From Hyperoplus lanceolatus (Eukaryota; Chordata; Actinopteri; Uranoscopiformes; Ammodytidae), in NCBI GenBank assembly GCA_026929865.2, contig CM049413.1:15658501-15722500 (forward strand): DNA of 64,000 nt. The letters run 5' to 3'. The notes under the pieces were generated by a model, which worked only from the letters and a program-made list of their open reading frames with translations, was not told the DNA's origin and ran no database searches. The position numbers were made by a program, and so were the translations under genes. Of this stretch, positions 1-12,100 are shown one piece after another; position 1 is the stretch's first letter, and the number at the start of each line of letters is the position of its first letter.

Positions 1-864
1 CAGTAAAACAATAAATATACTAAATGACTAAGTAAACAGATTGTTTAAGATTGCTGATTGTACAGTCTGACAGCTGCAGGGAGAAAAGATCTGCGATATC
101 TCTCCTTCACAGTCTGTCACCAAAGGTGCTTCTCAGTACTGAAACTAACTCATGAAGGGAGTGGCATGTGCTGTCCAACATGGAGGACAGCTTGGCTATC
201 ACCCTCTGGGTGTGGGTTAACGTCTAGACATTGTATTGGTAAATGATGGCTTTTTTTAAAAAAAGAAAGGATTTAAGGCCCTTCTTTAAAAAGTCAGTGG
301 CGCCCTCCATTCTGTCATGAAAAGAGCAAAAGAAATTTACTGATTAAATACAAACTATTGTTGTAGCTGAGCAATCATAGGAATTAAAGATGAAAAACAA
401 AGGCATTCAAAACTACAAATAAATTAAGTATAGCTATACACACACATTCGGGTCAGACTTCCCTGAAGAAATCAGATGTTCACAAAGTAATTTCTGTTTC
501 CCTAAAACAAAAAATAAAACCGAACAAGTAAATAAATTTTAGCCAAAACATGAAATTGGCAATTACATTTCACAATAAAAATATATATTCCATCCTAAAA
601 AAGGGATTCATTAAAATGATCAAAATATGAATATAATGACTAATGTCACATTAGAAAACAACTAAACTGTAATGACTTTTGATTTTAATTTTTCATTTAA
701 CTTTTATTTATACTCGAGAGATCAATTGAGGGGCTGTATAATTATTCTAATTGATGTCAGAAGTCCGAATTCAGATATCTGCAAATACTTTTACTTGCAA
801 GGAGAAAATCCGATGTAGGCCTACCCTAAGAATGTTAGAGATTATCTGCCTTCACAGGATGTCA
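1..864. other. AT-rich stretch without a recognisable gene
   Basis: No exon-like reading frame with splice borders and no repeat I can name. It lies beyond the 3' end of the zinc-finger gene. Confidence 0.5.
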
Positions 865-872
865 CAAAGTTC

Positions 873-1347
873 GGTAACACTTTATAATAACTATCCGTTG
901 TAACTCGTTAATAGATCATTAGTAAACTCTTAATTAATGATTATTAATGATTTGTTAAGTGTTTGTTAGCAGTTTGTTAAGGATTTATAACAATGGTAGA
1001 TAGTTAATAGCTAATAATTGAATCAGTTCATCTGGGACGAGGCTGAAATAGGCTATAGACTATACACAGTGCATGGGCAACTGAGGGCAGCCCCATTTTC
1101 AAATATTTTTAAATAAACTCAATACACACTGTGCATGCCATGGACTTGAACGTGACGTGATCAGTTAATCTCAGATTACCTCCCAGATGAAACTGATTCA
1201 ATTATTAAGCTATTAACTATCTACCATTGTTATAAATCCTTAACAAACTGCTAACAAACACTTGACAAATCATTAATAATCATTAATTAAGAGTTTACTA
1301 ATGATCTATTAACGAGTTACAACGGATAGTTATTATAAAGTGTTACC
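873..1347. mobile_element. MITE with long inverted arms and 8-bp target duplication (hAT-like)
   Basis: The ends begin GGTAACACTTTATAATAACT and end in the reverse complement, with inverted arms of about 150 bp. CAAAGTTC flanks both sides (865-872 and 1348-1355). An 8-bp duplication is typical of hAT elements, so a non-autonomous hAT derivative is inferred. There is no coding capacity. A fragment of the same family lies near 22,745. Confidence 0.85.
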
Positions 1348-1355
1348 CAAAGTTC

Positions 1356-1998
1356 TTATAGTCGACTCTGTGTGCTGCATTTTCGAGTGCATGTGTGTGT
1401 TCCATCAGAGGATACGCTCAGGGGAACAGGTGCTATAATTAAGTTTGTCTAAACAGCTTATGCGTAGGGAGTCTTCCTCCAGAGTTCCTTCAGTGTTTCT
1501 CATGGACCTTTGTGGATGGGTGAAAGAACAATATAGCCTAATTAAAACACTTACAGGTAGAGTTCGGTAGATTTAAGATAATGTGTCTAATTCTGTTAAA
1601 GAATATAAAGGTATTTATTTTAATTTGTTGCTGAAAATTGTTCCAGGAGTCAGGGGTACTGTAGCTAAAAACTGTTAGGTAGGAATTGGTTTACATTTTA
1701 CAGGCAGTCTCAAATTTTTGACACCTTTAAAACTTCCCCAAATTAAACCCTGGACCACGGTATTACCATCTGGTAATACCTATTTCTTCTTGAACTGTAG
1801 ACAATTTGTTTTAGTTTCTTGCCCAACAGATTACTTTGAAGGCATCATGATGAAGTTACCTTAGCCAAATATATATTTTTACTGGACAGTTCTTAAACAC
1901 TTCACATCCACTACAACCTACGTTCCAAACTAAGAAAATACAAAAATTAAAATGTAATTTAATTGTAAGGTATCTGGACCTACCCATTCTAAGTTATG
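1356..1998. other. Intergenic, nothing recognised
   Basis: Between the MITE and the solo LTR I see no supported gene or repeat. Confidence 0.4.
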
Positions 1999-2003
1999 GT
2001 CAG

Positions 2004-2510
2004 TGTTAAAGGAATTCTTTTATCAAAAAAAAACAAGTGTTTTTAATAAAGAGAATCTGAGTCAGGCAGGCTTCAAAGCAGGTGAAGTTTTTACTTGCAA
2101 ACAGCTACAAGGGTCAACATGTATCACAAGTGTAGCTTACATGATTGAGACAACGAACTGAACAAAATGTACAGGCTTTATGTATGAACAAGGTGTGTGC
2201 GAAGACACCATGTCTGTGTGTTCAATGTTAAGTCAAAACAGATGTTACAATTTCCAAGAAAGGCATGTGGGGGGGGGGGGGGGGGTCTGCACCCCTCTTT
2301 CTCCCAGGGGTGCAACAAATGCACCGGGAGATCCAGGAAGCTTCTCGTGGCCCCCCAACCACTGGAAGTACATACTTTTTCTTACATAAGGGAGCCATAA
2401 ACTCATAGGCTCCTAAGTTAAGTCGGACAAAGTTCACCAGTAAGAGAAGATGTAATGTGTTACCTTCATTAAATTCTATAAAACTATAATGAAACAAAGT
2501 TTTGTTGACA
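2004..2510 (-). mobile_element. Solo LTR, family with TGT...ACA ends
   Basis: An old LTR in reverse orientation. GTCAG is duplicated at 1999-2003 and 2511-2515. It shares its end region and internal blocks with the solo LTRs at 19,079 and 28,660. No internal retroviral region is attached. A poly-G run lies near 2,268-2,286. Confidence 0.8.
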
Positions 2511-2817
2511 GTCAGACCCCAAGAAGGAATGCTCTCTGTATGTAGGCTGACCATTAAATCATGTCTGGTCTGTGTGTGCTAGGTTCAGCTACAAGATTTA
2601 TAGATTCATAGGCCCCTAAGAATCGAAACCGAGTTCAAGTTCTGTCCAGACCTATAGGCGCCTCGGAGCTGGGTTAATTTATGTATTTTACCGAGCACTG
2701 TGCAGGTTTGCAGTTCTGTGCAGACTTTGAGGCGCACAAGTTTGGTTAATATACAGTTGAGGACGAAATAATTAGCCTTTGTTTGACAAATTAGGACTAT
2801 ATCATTAACAGGACTTA

Positions 2818-4178
2818 CAGTTGTGTTCAAAATAATAGCAGTGTGTTTAAAAAAATGTAGTAAAGATCAAAATCCTAATAATAGCTTTTATTTCTATACA
2901 CGCAAATGCATTGGGGACATTGCACATTCTATTCCAACTCCAAATATGAAGAAACCTTTGTCAAATGTTTCTATATCTTTACAGAAAGTGAGGAAAAATT
3001 AATATTAGACTGTTCAAAAAATAGCCATGTCTGCATTTTTCTTTACAACTCAAACATTTACTGTATCAACTGAAAAATGCATGAAGATTTAGCTTTCCTA
3101 TGAATCACTGAACTAATATTTAGTTGTATAACCTCTGTTTCTGAGCACATGTGTTGCAGGGAGCCGACCAATTTATGGCACCTGTGAACAGGTGTTTCAG
3201 CCCAGGACGATTGGACTACATTACACAATTCCTCTGCATTTCTTGGTTTTGTCTCAAAAACAGCATTTTCGATGTCACCACATAGGTTTTCTATTGGATT
3301 AAGGTCCAGGGATTGCCATCATGCTTCACTGTCTTCAAAGTGTACTGTGGCTTGAATAGGGGCCGCAGACAGTTTGTCAGACGACCCCCAAACACTGAAT
3401 TCAAGCCACGGTACACTTTGAAGACAGTGAAGCATGGTGGCACAGACATGTTATGGGGATGTTTCTCATACTATGGTGTCGGGTCTATTTATCGCATACA
3501 ATGGATCATGGATCAGTTTGGTTACATTTAAATACTTGAAGAGGTCATGTTGCCTTATGCTGAAGAGGACATGCCTTTGAAATGGGTGTTCCAACAAGTC
3601 AACGACCCCAAACACACCAGTAAGCGAACAAGATCTTGGTTCCAGACCATCAAGATTAACGTTATGGAGTGGCCAGCACAATCCCTGGACCTTAATCCAA
3701 TAGAAAACCTATGTGCTGACATCAAACATGCTGTTTTTGAGGCAAAACCAAGAAATGCAGAGGAATTGTGGAATGTAGTCCAATCGTCCTGGGCTGAAAC
3801 ACCTGTTCACAGGTGCCATAAATTGGTCGGCTCCCTGCAACACATGTGCTCAGAAACAGAGGTTATACAACTAAATATTAGTTCAGTGATTCATAGGAAA
3901 GCTAAATCTTCATGCATTTTTCAGTTGATACAGTAAATGTTTGAGTTGTAAAGAAAAATGCAGACACTGCTATTTTTTTTGAACAGTCTAATATTCCTTT
4001 TTATTCACTTTCTGTAAAGATGAAGAAACATTTGACAAATGTTTCTTCATATTTGGATTTGGAATAGAATGTGCAATGTCCCCAATGCATTTGCGTGTTT
4101 GGAAATAAAAGCTATGATAAGGATTTTGATCTTGCCTCACTTTTTTAAACACACAGCTATTATTCTGAACACAACTTT
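2818..4178 (+). mobile_element. Tc1-like transposon remnant with fold-back arms
   Basis: The ends CAGTTGTGTTCAAAATAATA and a near reverse complement lie next to TA. The part coding for the transposase C-terminal half is readable on the plus strand (about 3,400-3,936): an NDPKHTS block near 3,602, then W-PAQSLDLNPIENL, the DDE-type core of Tc1 transposases. The 5' half of the transposase is absent. In its place the left arm (2818-3316) is an inverted copy of the right arm (about 3680-4177). A second inner inverted repeat pairs 3317-3358 with 3399-3437. It cannot code for a full transposase. Confidence 0.8.
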
Positions 4179-4180
4179 TA

Positions 4181-4400
4181 TAGCATCTTCTAACACAGGC
4201 ATTGGTTCTGCTGCTTGACATGGACACACACACTCCTAAGTCATTTATTCTAAAAATGCGCACACAACACAGCATATTTTACAATTGAAGATTATTAAAA
4301 GAATACCTTTGCTTTTTTTTAAACGGGATACAGAATCACTGTATTACTGTAAAAACTGGTAGGTTCATGGGAAACTGGATGAGTGGCACTGGCCAAAGAG
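4181..4400 (-). other. Presumed 3' UTR start of the zinc-finger gene
   Basis: This is directly downstream, in minus sense, of the stop codon of the last coding exon. I could not identify a convincing polyadenylation signal before the Tc1 relic. Confidence 0.4.
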
Positions 4401-6166
4401 CTACTGCAAAAAATTATGTTGTGAGTCGTAGGCTGTAGTGGTGAATGGACCAGAGAAAAAGATGCCAGCCTCATTGGTCCAGTTGGCATTTCCAGGAGCT
4501 GGGGCTAAGTAGTACGGCTGCTGCATTACTTGCTGTCGCTGCATTAGCTGCTGCTGATTTATTAACTGCTCCTGCTGCCTTCCCAGACCCACCCATCCTG
4601 GTTGCATTGGAGTTGCTGAACTGGGTACGAATGATTGCAGACTGAAGCTTTCCTGGTTTGTGTAAATCATGCTTTGGTATAAACCCATTTCAGGGTACCC
4701 AGCATGTTGGTGCAAACTCCCACTGTATACAGGAGGGTTGCCTGGGGTTGTGTCACTAGAAAAAGCTTCAGAAGGGAAAAAACCTGAATGTCCTTTTCTG
4801 AAATAAGCCATTTGACTGTGCTGAACCTGTCCTCTCGAAACTGCCAGCTCAGTGTCATTGGGGCTTGCTGTGGTGACAGTGGAGAAACATTCATCGACCT
4901 GATTATCTCTGTTCCCCTCAGTGCGGTCCTTTCCATTATTATCACCCATTAACTGCTTGTTAGAGGGGTCTTGCCTGGGAGTTATGATGGAACTTATGGG
5001 CATGTGTGTGACCCCAGTGCGTTCAGCCTCTGTGTTATCCCAATGCTGTTGTGTCTGACTTGTGTCATGGTTGGTGGCTTCGCAATAGAAAGGAGAATGA
5101 TTGCTCTGCCTCACATTTCCAAAGACACTCTGAGCATTGATGCTTCTGTAGTGTTGAAGGTCGCTAGGGTCAGCAGTGCTGGCCGACAGCAACATGGTAA
5201 CTGCTTTGGCTTCAGAAGCTGTGGACAAAAGGTTGCCCTGCATGAAAGAGCTCCCAACATATGAGTTGTTGGCATTAGGGGTGACGAGTTGGTTCTCATG
5301 ACCCACCACTAAAGGAGCAGCTGTTGAAAACTTGTCCTCAGATGAGTAAGTATAGGGCGGATTTGTTTTTACTGTAGCCGGCAGTACATCCCACCTTTTT
5401 ATTCTGTTTGGCATTTCAGAGCAATTCTGCACGCCCTTTGGATCCCATCTTCTTTCAACACCGCTTTGGGAGGAATTTCCAGTGCAGGAGGTAGAAGTCT
5501 CAACATTATTTGGCTTGGCTATGCAAGAGTACATTTTTAATTCAGACCTTTTCTCATGCACCAGAGCGATTAGCTTGTCAACCATGGATTGGTTTTGTTC
5601 ATCATATCCAGGTCCTGTGTGTATGTCCTTGGGAGACAGGAGGTTGGAGGTTGAAAGAGGGTCAACCAGAGTGAGCTCAGAGGCTGATTCAAGGTTGGTC
5701 TGACTGGTAGGCGGCAATGAGCTGCGCGCGCATTTGGCTGACAATTGGTCCTCCAGTTCAGGGTTTTTGGTGCCAGGTCTGACCAGATCATCAACAGCTG
5801 GCCTCTTCCTGGTTTGGAGGCATTTATCTCTGGGAGACATTGACAGAGTTCTAATGATTTTAGGACTGATAGAGGAAGATGGAGATTCAGAGTACACCTC
5901 TGTGGTTTTCACTTGCAAGTCAGGGATAGGCATCTGGTGCTGAGGGACTCTTAGTCCGAGTTCTGCTTGCATAGGAAGACTCTCGCATGTCTCTTGGGGA
6001 CTGAGACATGTTCCCGTTCCAGGCAATGGAGAGAGAACAGGATCTGCCTTTGAGGAGAAACTGGTCACATCTGGAGGACTCACGATTTTTCTTTCTTGGA
6101 CCCTATCCAAGTCTCCAAACATCACTGTCTCTTCTAACTGCTGCTTTTCAGTTGTTTGCCCTGCTT
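4401..6166 (-). CDS. Zinc-finger gene, last coding exon (exon 49)
   Basis: The exon has 588 codons including the stop TAG at 4401-4403. The acceptor follows a pyrimidine tract at 6167-6190. The frame continues upstream in the intron, but the phase matches exon 48, so the spliced start at 6166 is preferred. It is rich in Ser, Thr, Pro and Gln, with Q/M-rich runs such as RQQVMQQPYYLAPAPG near the end. No known domain. Probably disordered. Confidence 0.85.
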
Positions 6167-9100
6167 CTAGAAGAGACAGCAGAAAAGGAAAACTGTAGTT
6201 TAATTGAGCTTCGAAAAAGGAATTATTAAACATTTTAAATAATGTGATCATTAATACCATTGTCACTTCTCAGTTCCGTCAATTGTGCCTGTGGTGACAG
6301 TCTCTCCTTGGAAAGAGATTCCTTTAGACTCTGCCAGTCCTCAAGCTGCTGGTCTGCACAACAGAAACCAAATAGTATCACTCATATACCCATATTCTGC
6401 CTGCATCAGTCACTTAAGTTTAGCTGTGCATGAAAATGAGACACAAAAATGCCCCTATGACTGGGCTAAAGGGACTCACCCTTTTGTTGTGGAGCACTGG
6501 AAGTTTGAGATTTGATGGTCAATTTCTTTTCTGTCTTGATGTTTTGCAAAATGAGTATAGCTACAACAACAAAAAAGCACGTTGAACTGTATTCTCTAAC
6601 AGACAATAAAGTGTGTAGACCATTGTATGACAAGCTTGCTATTACCTTCACGGAATGGAGCTGACCCAACACAGTCATGCAGCTCTTTACTCAGCTGTAC
6701 ACACTTTGTGAGAGAGGGAACACAAACATAAACATAAACAATTAACATAAGGGATGTGTATTCCAACTTTTTTTTAGATAAAATATATTTCTGTGCTTAC
6801 CAAAAAGACAACAGATATATTTAAATACACCATTAATCATATCTTCCCAAATAACTCAGAGGACATTTGGGAACCATCACCTTATCGCGGTGGAGAGGTC
6901 TGTGTGTCCCAATGACCTAAGAACGGTTTGTGGAGCCTGGTGCTCCTGGTAGGGACTCCCATGGAAAATAGTCTCAGGCGAGGGGCCAGACTATAATGGT
7001 TTATAAAGACTTCAGGAAAATTGAGAACGAGCTACCCTGCACAGAGGGACCCCCGCCTAAGTCTAAGCACCAACGCCTACAGGTTGTGGGAGGAAAACTC
7101 TGACTGTTGTCTGTGCATGTGTACCGAACAGGAGCTCAGACGATTTGGCCTTCGGACTTCTGTGCTAATCATGGACAGTCCATCATGAACACTATTGCCC
7201 CTTTCACACCGACGCAAAATCGGAGCTAGTTTGGAGCTAGAGCCCAGTTAGAGCCAGTTTTTTGGTTTCACACCGCCAGAGAGCCGGCTCCGGGCTGTAA
7301 AAACTGGTGCCATGCCCTGCTCCAGGATTGATCCTGACCAACTCAAACCTCATGCCCGCCATATTTAAAAACACGGCTACTACAAGAGGTTAACACAACT
7401 TAATTACCACACGTATCAAATCGACCAGTGAAAATACACTGTATGGGTCTTGTTTGGTTAACAAAGCAAAGCGAGAGGCAACACGTGTAAAAATTAGACT
7501 TATCCGCAGCTGTTGTTGTGCTTAAAGCTAGCGCTAGCTTTAGAGTTTACTGTGACGTTGTTCTCTTGCCGGCTCTGGTCGGCATGAAAGGCTCGGTATT
7601 AGGCTATGACAAGTTTTGAACTGGCCCCAGCACCAGCCCGGAGCTGGCTCTTGGTTCCTGTTGGTGTGAAAGGGGTATTTGTCAGAACTTAAGGGTGGTC
7701 ATAAGTGTACGAGGTACCAGATTATCCTAGGTCGATTATCGATTTTGTGAAAGTAGGCAATGGATAAGATGACAATCAGCTTTTTTTCTCCCCTGCTCAG
7801 AGTGTTCTCTCTCCCAGCCAGGGCTGTACAGTGCGACAGTTTTGATCGCATTTGCTACTGAAATTGATCACGTGCGATGATGAATACAAGTCCACTCGCA
7901 CTAGTGCTAATGAGGAGAGGGTGTCTTTGAAACACAGAAGAGCGCTGCACAACACTAGCCGGACTCGTACATTAACACTGTCCAAATGCGGTCTTAGGCG
8001 AGTAAGTTATTGAGTCCACCCTCCACTTTGGCTGGTGAAAGATGTGTGCTCGGAATCTGTGCTCATGCGGCGATTCTAGCGTATAAAAACTTCACCAACG
8101 GTAATAACCGGAAGGAGACGGCACATTACCGCAGTTAGGTTAGCGCGTGTGCAAACAGAACATTTCCTGTGCGCCTTCACATTGAAAGCCTATTACTAGC
8201 CAAACGTGAGTTGACTTTTATTTTGAAGCCGGTAAGAACAGGAAATTAGCGCTTTACAGCACTGTAGTGCTCTAGCTTGAAAGGCAACTCATTCAGCTGC
8301 AGATAGCGGTCAACAATAAACAAACAAAGTTTTAAATAAGCCACTGAAAAGCTTCTCCCAACACATTCACAACAACCTATTTAATTTATCCTAAGTTGTA
8401 GCACAAAAATAAATTTGGTAGCACACAAAGTAGGCTATGATCGAAAACTTGCATAACCTTAACCCTTGCATTTCGCTCTAATTACCTTTGAGCATGTCAT
8501 CTTGGTCTCATTTGAGATTCTCAATTAATATTATATCCTAGTGTGTGCAGTAATAATTATAGAAGAATTAATAGGGGTGCACTGATTGCAATTTAGACTA
8601 AAGAATCTAACCTGCCAATTGCAATTTTTTGCTGATTCAGAATTATTTCTCCCCGTAAAAATATAAAAATAATATCTATATCTATATATTTTTTGTATAT
8701 ACATATAATTATTATATTTATAATAATAAACATTTTTAGAAAATGTCCTTCTGTTAATTAAAACCAAACTTTAAAACATTGAACATAGCCTATTAAATAA
8801 ATAAGTATACATATTGGTATATGTATATGATTTTTTTTGCTTGCTAGCACCAGTGCTACCACCTAAAAAAATAAGCGTACAGCCCTGCTCCCAGCGCATA
8901 AAACGCCTGAAAAAAACGCCCGAAAAAAAACACTCAGTGGACACACTCCCGAGTGCACAGCCAGCATTTAACGCCCGAAAAAAGCGCTAGGTGGACACGG
9001 GGCCTAAACCAGTAGTGTGGGTGAACTTGGAACGTGAGCGAGTGACTCAGTGAAATCCCTTGCATGAAACATGACCTAGTAGATTACCTGCACATCCACG

Positions 9101-12100
9101 TTGTTGAAACGCTCTTGCTCTGAAAGGTGATGGGCAACTTCCTCTAAAAGCAGCCATTTGTGATTTTGCTGCACATCCTCTTCCCACCAGAACTCGGACA
9201 GTAAATGATTGTAATCCCTCTGCTGAAAGAAAGAAATGTTCGTATCATAAAAAAGAAACGTGAGAGCAAATGTTAAATACTTCTGTATGAGGAGTATAAG
9301 GTGTGAGGTTTTCAAAGTATTACTCAGATACTACTCACCATGCAATTAAACAAGTGCTCAAAGCTGACTATGTGTTGACAGATGTCATTGAGGAGGAGTT
9401 TCTCACTGCAGCTCTCACACAAGAAGAATGATTCCTGAGACGCCTCACGACACATCCATACAGAGCCCAGACCTGATGAAGACAAGACGTATTTTAACAT
9501 ACTGTATGCTTTTGTGACATGATATCAATTAAAACGAGTAAAAATGCTTTGTTGCAGAAGGATTTGGGCACACCCACCTAGGATTGTTTCAGGATCCAGT
9601 CCCCTCACCTTCAGGTATGTCAACACATCACTGCAGTTCTGAGTTCTTTCTGCCGTAACAGCTGTACAAAACTTGTGTTAAATAACTACCAACAATTAAA
9701 TTGAAAGCACTGGCTCAATAAATGCTAAACACCTACCTATTGAAATCCTTTGGAGTTCTGGTAATGCACTCTGGTGGCTAGGCAATGTTAATGGTACATG
9801 CTCTACACTCTTGCAGGATCTGGATGCAATCTGTTGTTCTGTATTATCTGGGGCAGCAGAGGTTAGCGGGTCTGGGTCGAATAATTTTTCAGGGGATGTT
9901 TTCTGAATGCATTCCAGTATGTTGTGTGAATCCTGTAACCCTGGATCAATTCCCTCCTGCTGTCTCTTCTCAGCTGTCTCTTGGGACACATCAGGAGTGT
10001 TGGGCAATCGGCCTGAGGATTCTGAGTCGGAGCCCACAGGATTCGCACAACCCTGAGGTTTTTTGCCTTTGACTACTGGGATGGGGGAATGAAACAGATG
10101 GTAGATGGGATGGCTTCACTAAATGAGTGGAATCAGATCATTATTAAAACAAAACAAATACAAATATTGCTAAAACATAATAGTTGTCGTGGTTTGTTCC
10201 ACGCCTTTGGCCACTTCCCTGTCTCCAGCCCCTTGCTGCAGTCTCCACACACCTGTACCCACTAAGTTCCCTGCCAGTTCCACCCACCTCCTCACCTGCT
10301 CTTCATTAACTTATAAGCTACACACTACATGAAGTACATCAATTTATTTTTCTGTGTCGACTCTTCTGTCTTGTTTGCCGTTTGTTCACATGCCTTGTTA
10401 CCTGCTTTGTTTACCCATTTAGTCAGTCTGTTCCTAGGGTTCGCCTTCGCCACCCTCACTTTCGCCGGAGCTGGCCTCCAGAGATGTTCAGCCTACTCAA
10501 GACTCCTGAGGTATCCTGCTCTGACCCTCAGTGTATTCTTCGACAATTTGTTTTCTCTGTGCCTGCTACACAATCCTAACAATAGTGGCTAAAATTGGCA
10601 TTGAGTAGTGGCAGAAGAAGTGTGTGTTGCAGGCACCAAAGCCAAATGAAAGGCTTTGTGCTTACCAGGGTTTTCATTTGCAGGTGTGTCTTCACCCATA
10701 GCCTGGAACTCAAAGGTCCCCCGTTTAGCATTAACTAAATAAAGAAATACTTTATTATTCTTGCTGGAAATATGTGAATCATAATAAACTGCTGGAGAAT
10801 GTGTCATTACACACAGATGAAAGATACAGATACATTTCTGCTTAGAAATGATGCTTGCATTTACCATCATCTGGGCTCAAAACATCACATGGACTAGTGA
10901 CGACAACTTGCTGTCTCCAAGCCTCTGCAGTTTCGCGTGTGTAGAATGAAGCCGGCGAGCCTTTCTCTCTTAACATTACTGGGAGCTTTTCTAAAGCTGA
11001 AAACAAGAGCAAGAGAAATCAATATATTTAGGGGATTGTATGACAATACAGTAAACAATCCCCTGCAATAAAACTGAATAAAAATCTCCATTGTGTATGA
11101 TTTTCCTGAAACGGTAACTTATCATGTCAAATTTGACTGAATACAAATAGAATAACACATTAATAGAGTATACACCCACACCCACACACACACACACACA
11201 CACACAGTTAATTTTCCTCAAATGATTGGTATTTATCTTGTCAGCATTAAGTATTATGTTAGGTTACTTAAACACTGCATCTAAGTTAAAAAAAATATGT
11301 TTAATTCTGTACCATCAATGGCAAACAGAACAAAAAGCATTTTATTATTGTTATAGTTTTTCGTCCCAAGTATACTGTATTTTGATTGCTTTCTAAATCA
11401 AATGCATAAGCAAGCAGATACTTTTCCCACCAGGATTTAAAAAGATGAATCTGCAGTATTGTTTTGTCGCCTGAATCATGTCTCAGACTGTTAACTCTGT
11501 CGCCTCTGGCCCCACCACTGTTGCTTAACAGTGCAACAAAGCAGAAGGGGTGCTCTTGATAAACCTTCCACTTTTGTCAGTCATGTAAAATTAGATTATG
11601 AAAGGATATCTTTACCTCTTTTAGTCCCCATAGAAGACAGCCGATTGTACTCATCTATCGTCACTTCTATCCTCTAGTAAAAAGAAAGAACAAAAACACC
11701 CAAACAACAGGCATTAAAAACAAGCTGCATATTTTCAAATCAACTTGTTTAACTGATGCTGTCTCTGATGTATACGTGTGTGCTGGAACAACAAAAGGTA
11801 CTGCGGTATAATTAAGACAAAGAACATCTTAATCATTTCAAACAGTCTACATAAAGGAATAAGGTAGTTATGAAGTTGACATTATGTAAAATGTACTGTA
11901 AGTGTAAACTACAACCTGTAGTTTGGTCTGGCTGAGCAAGACTACGTACAATATTATATATGAATATAAATTAGCTTTTTATTAACTGTTCTCACTTTAA
12001 TCTAGAGTATCATCCTACTGAGGACCAGAGGCATGAAGTGTTGTACAGGAACATAACTTATGGATCTCTTCTTAAATGGGACTTCTTGTACATATTGTAT

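Noticed and set aside
5482-6229. Several plus-strand frames opposite the last zinc-finger exon
   Set aside because: They are shadows of the long minus-strand exon, without splice or homology support.
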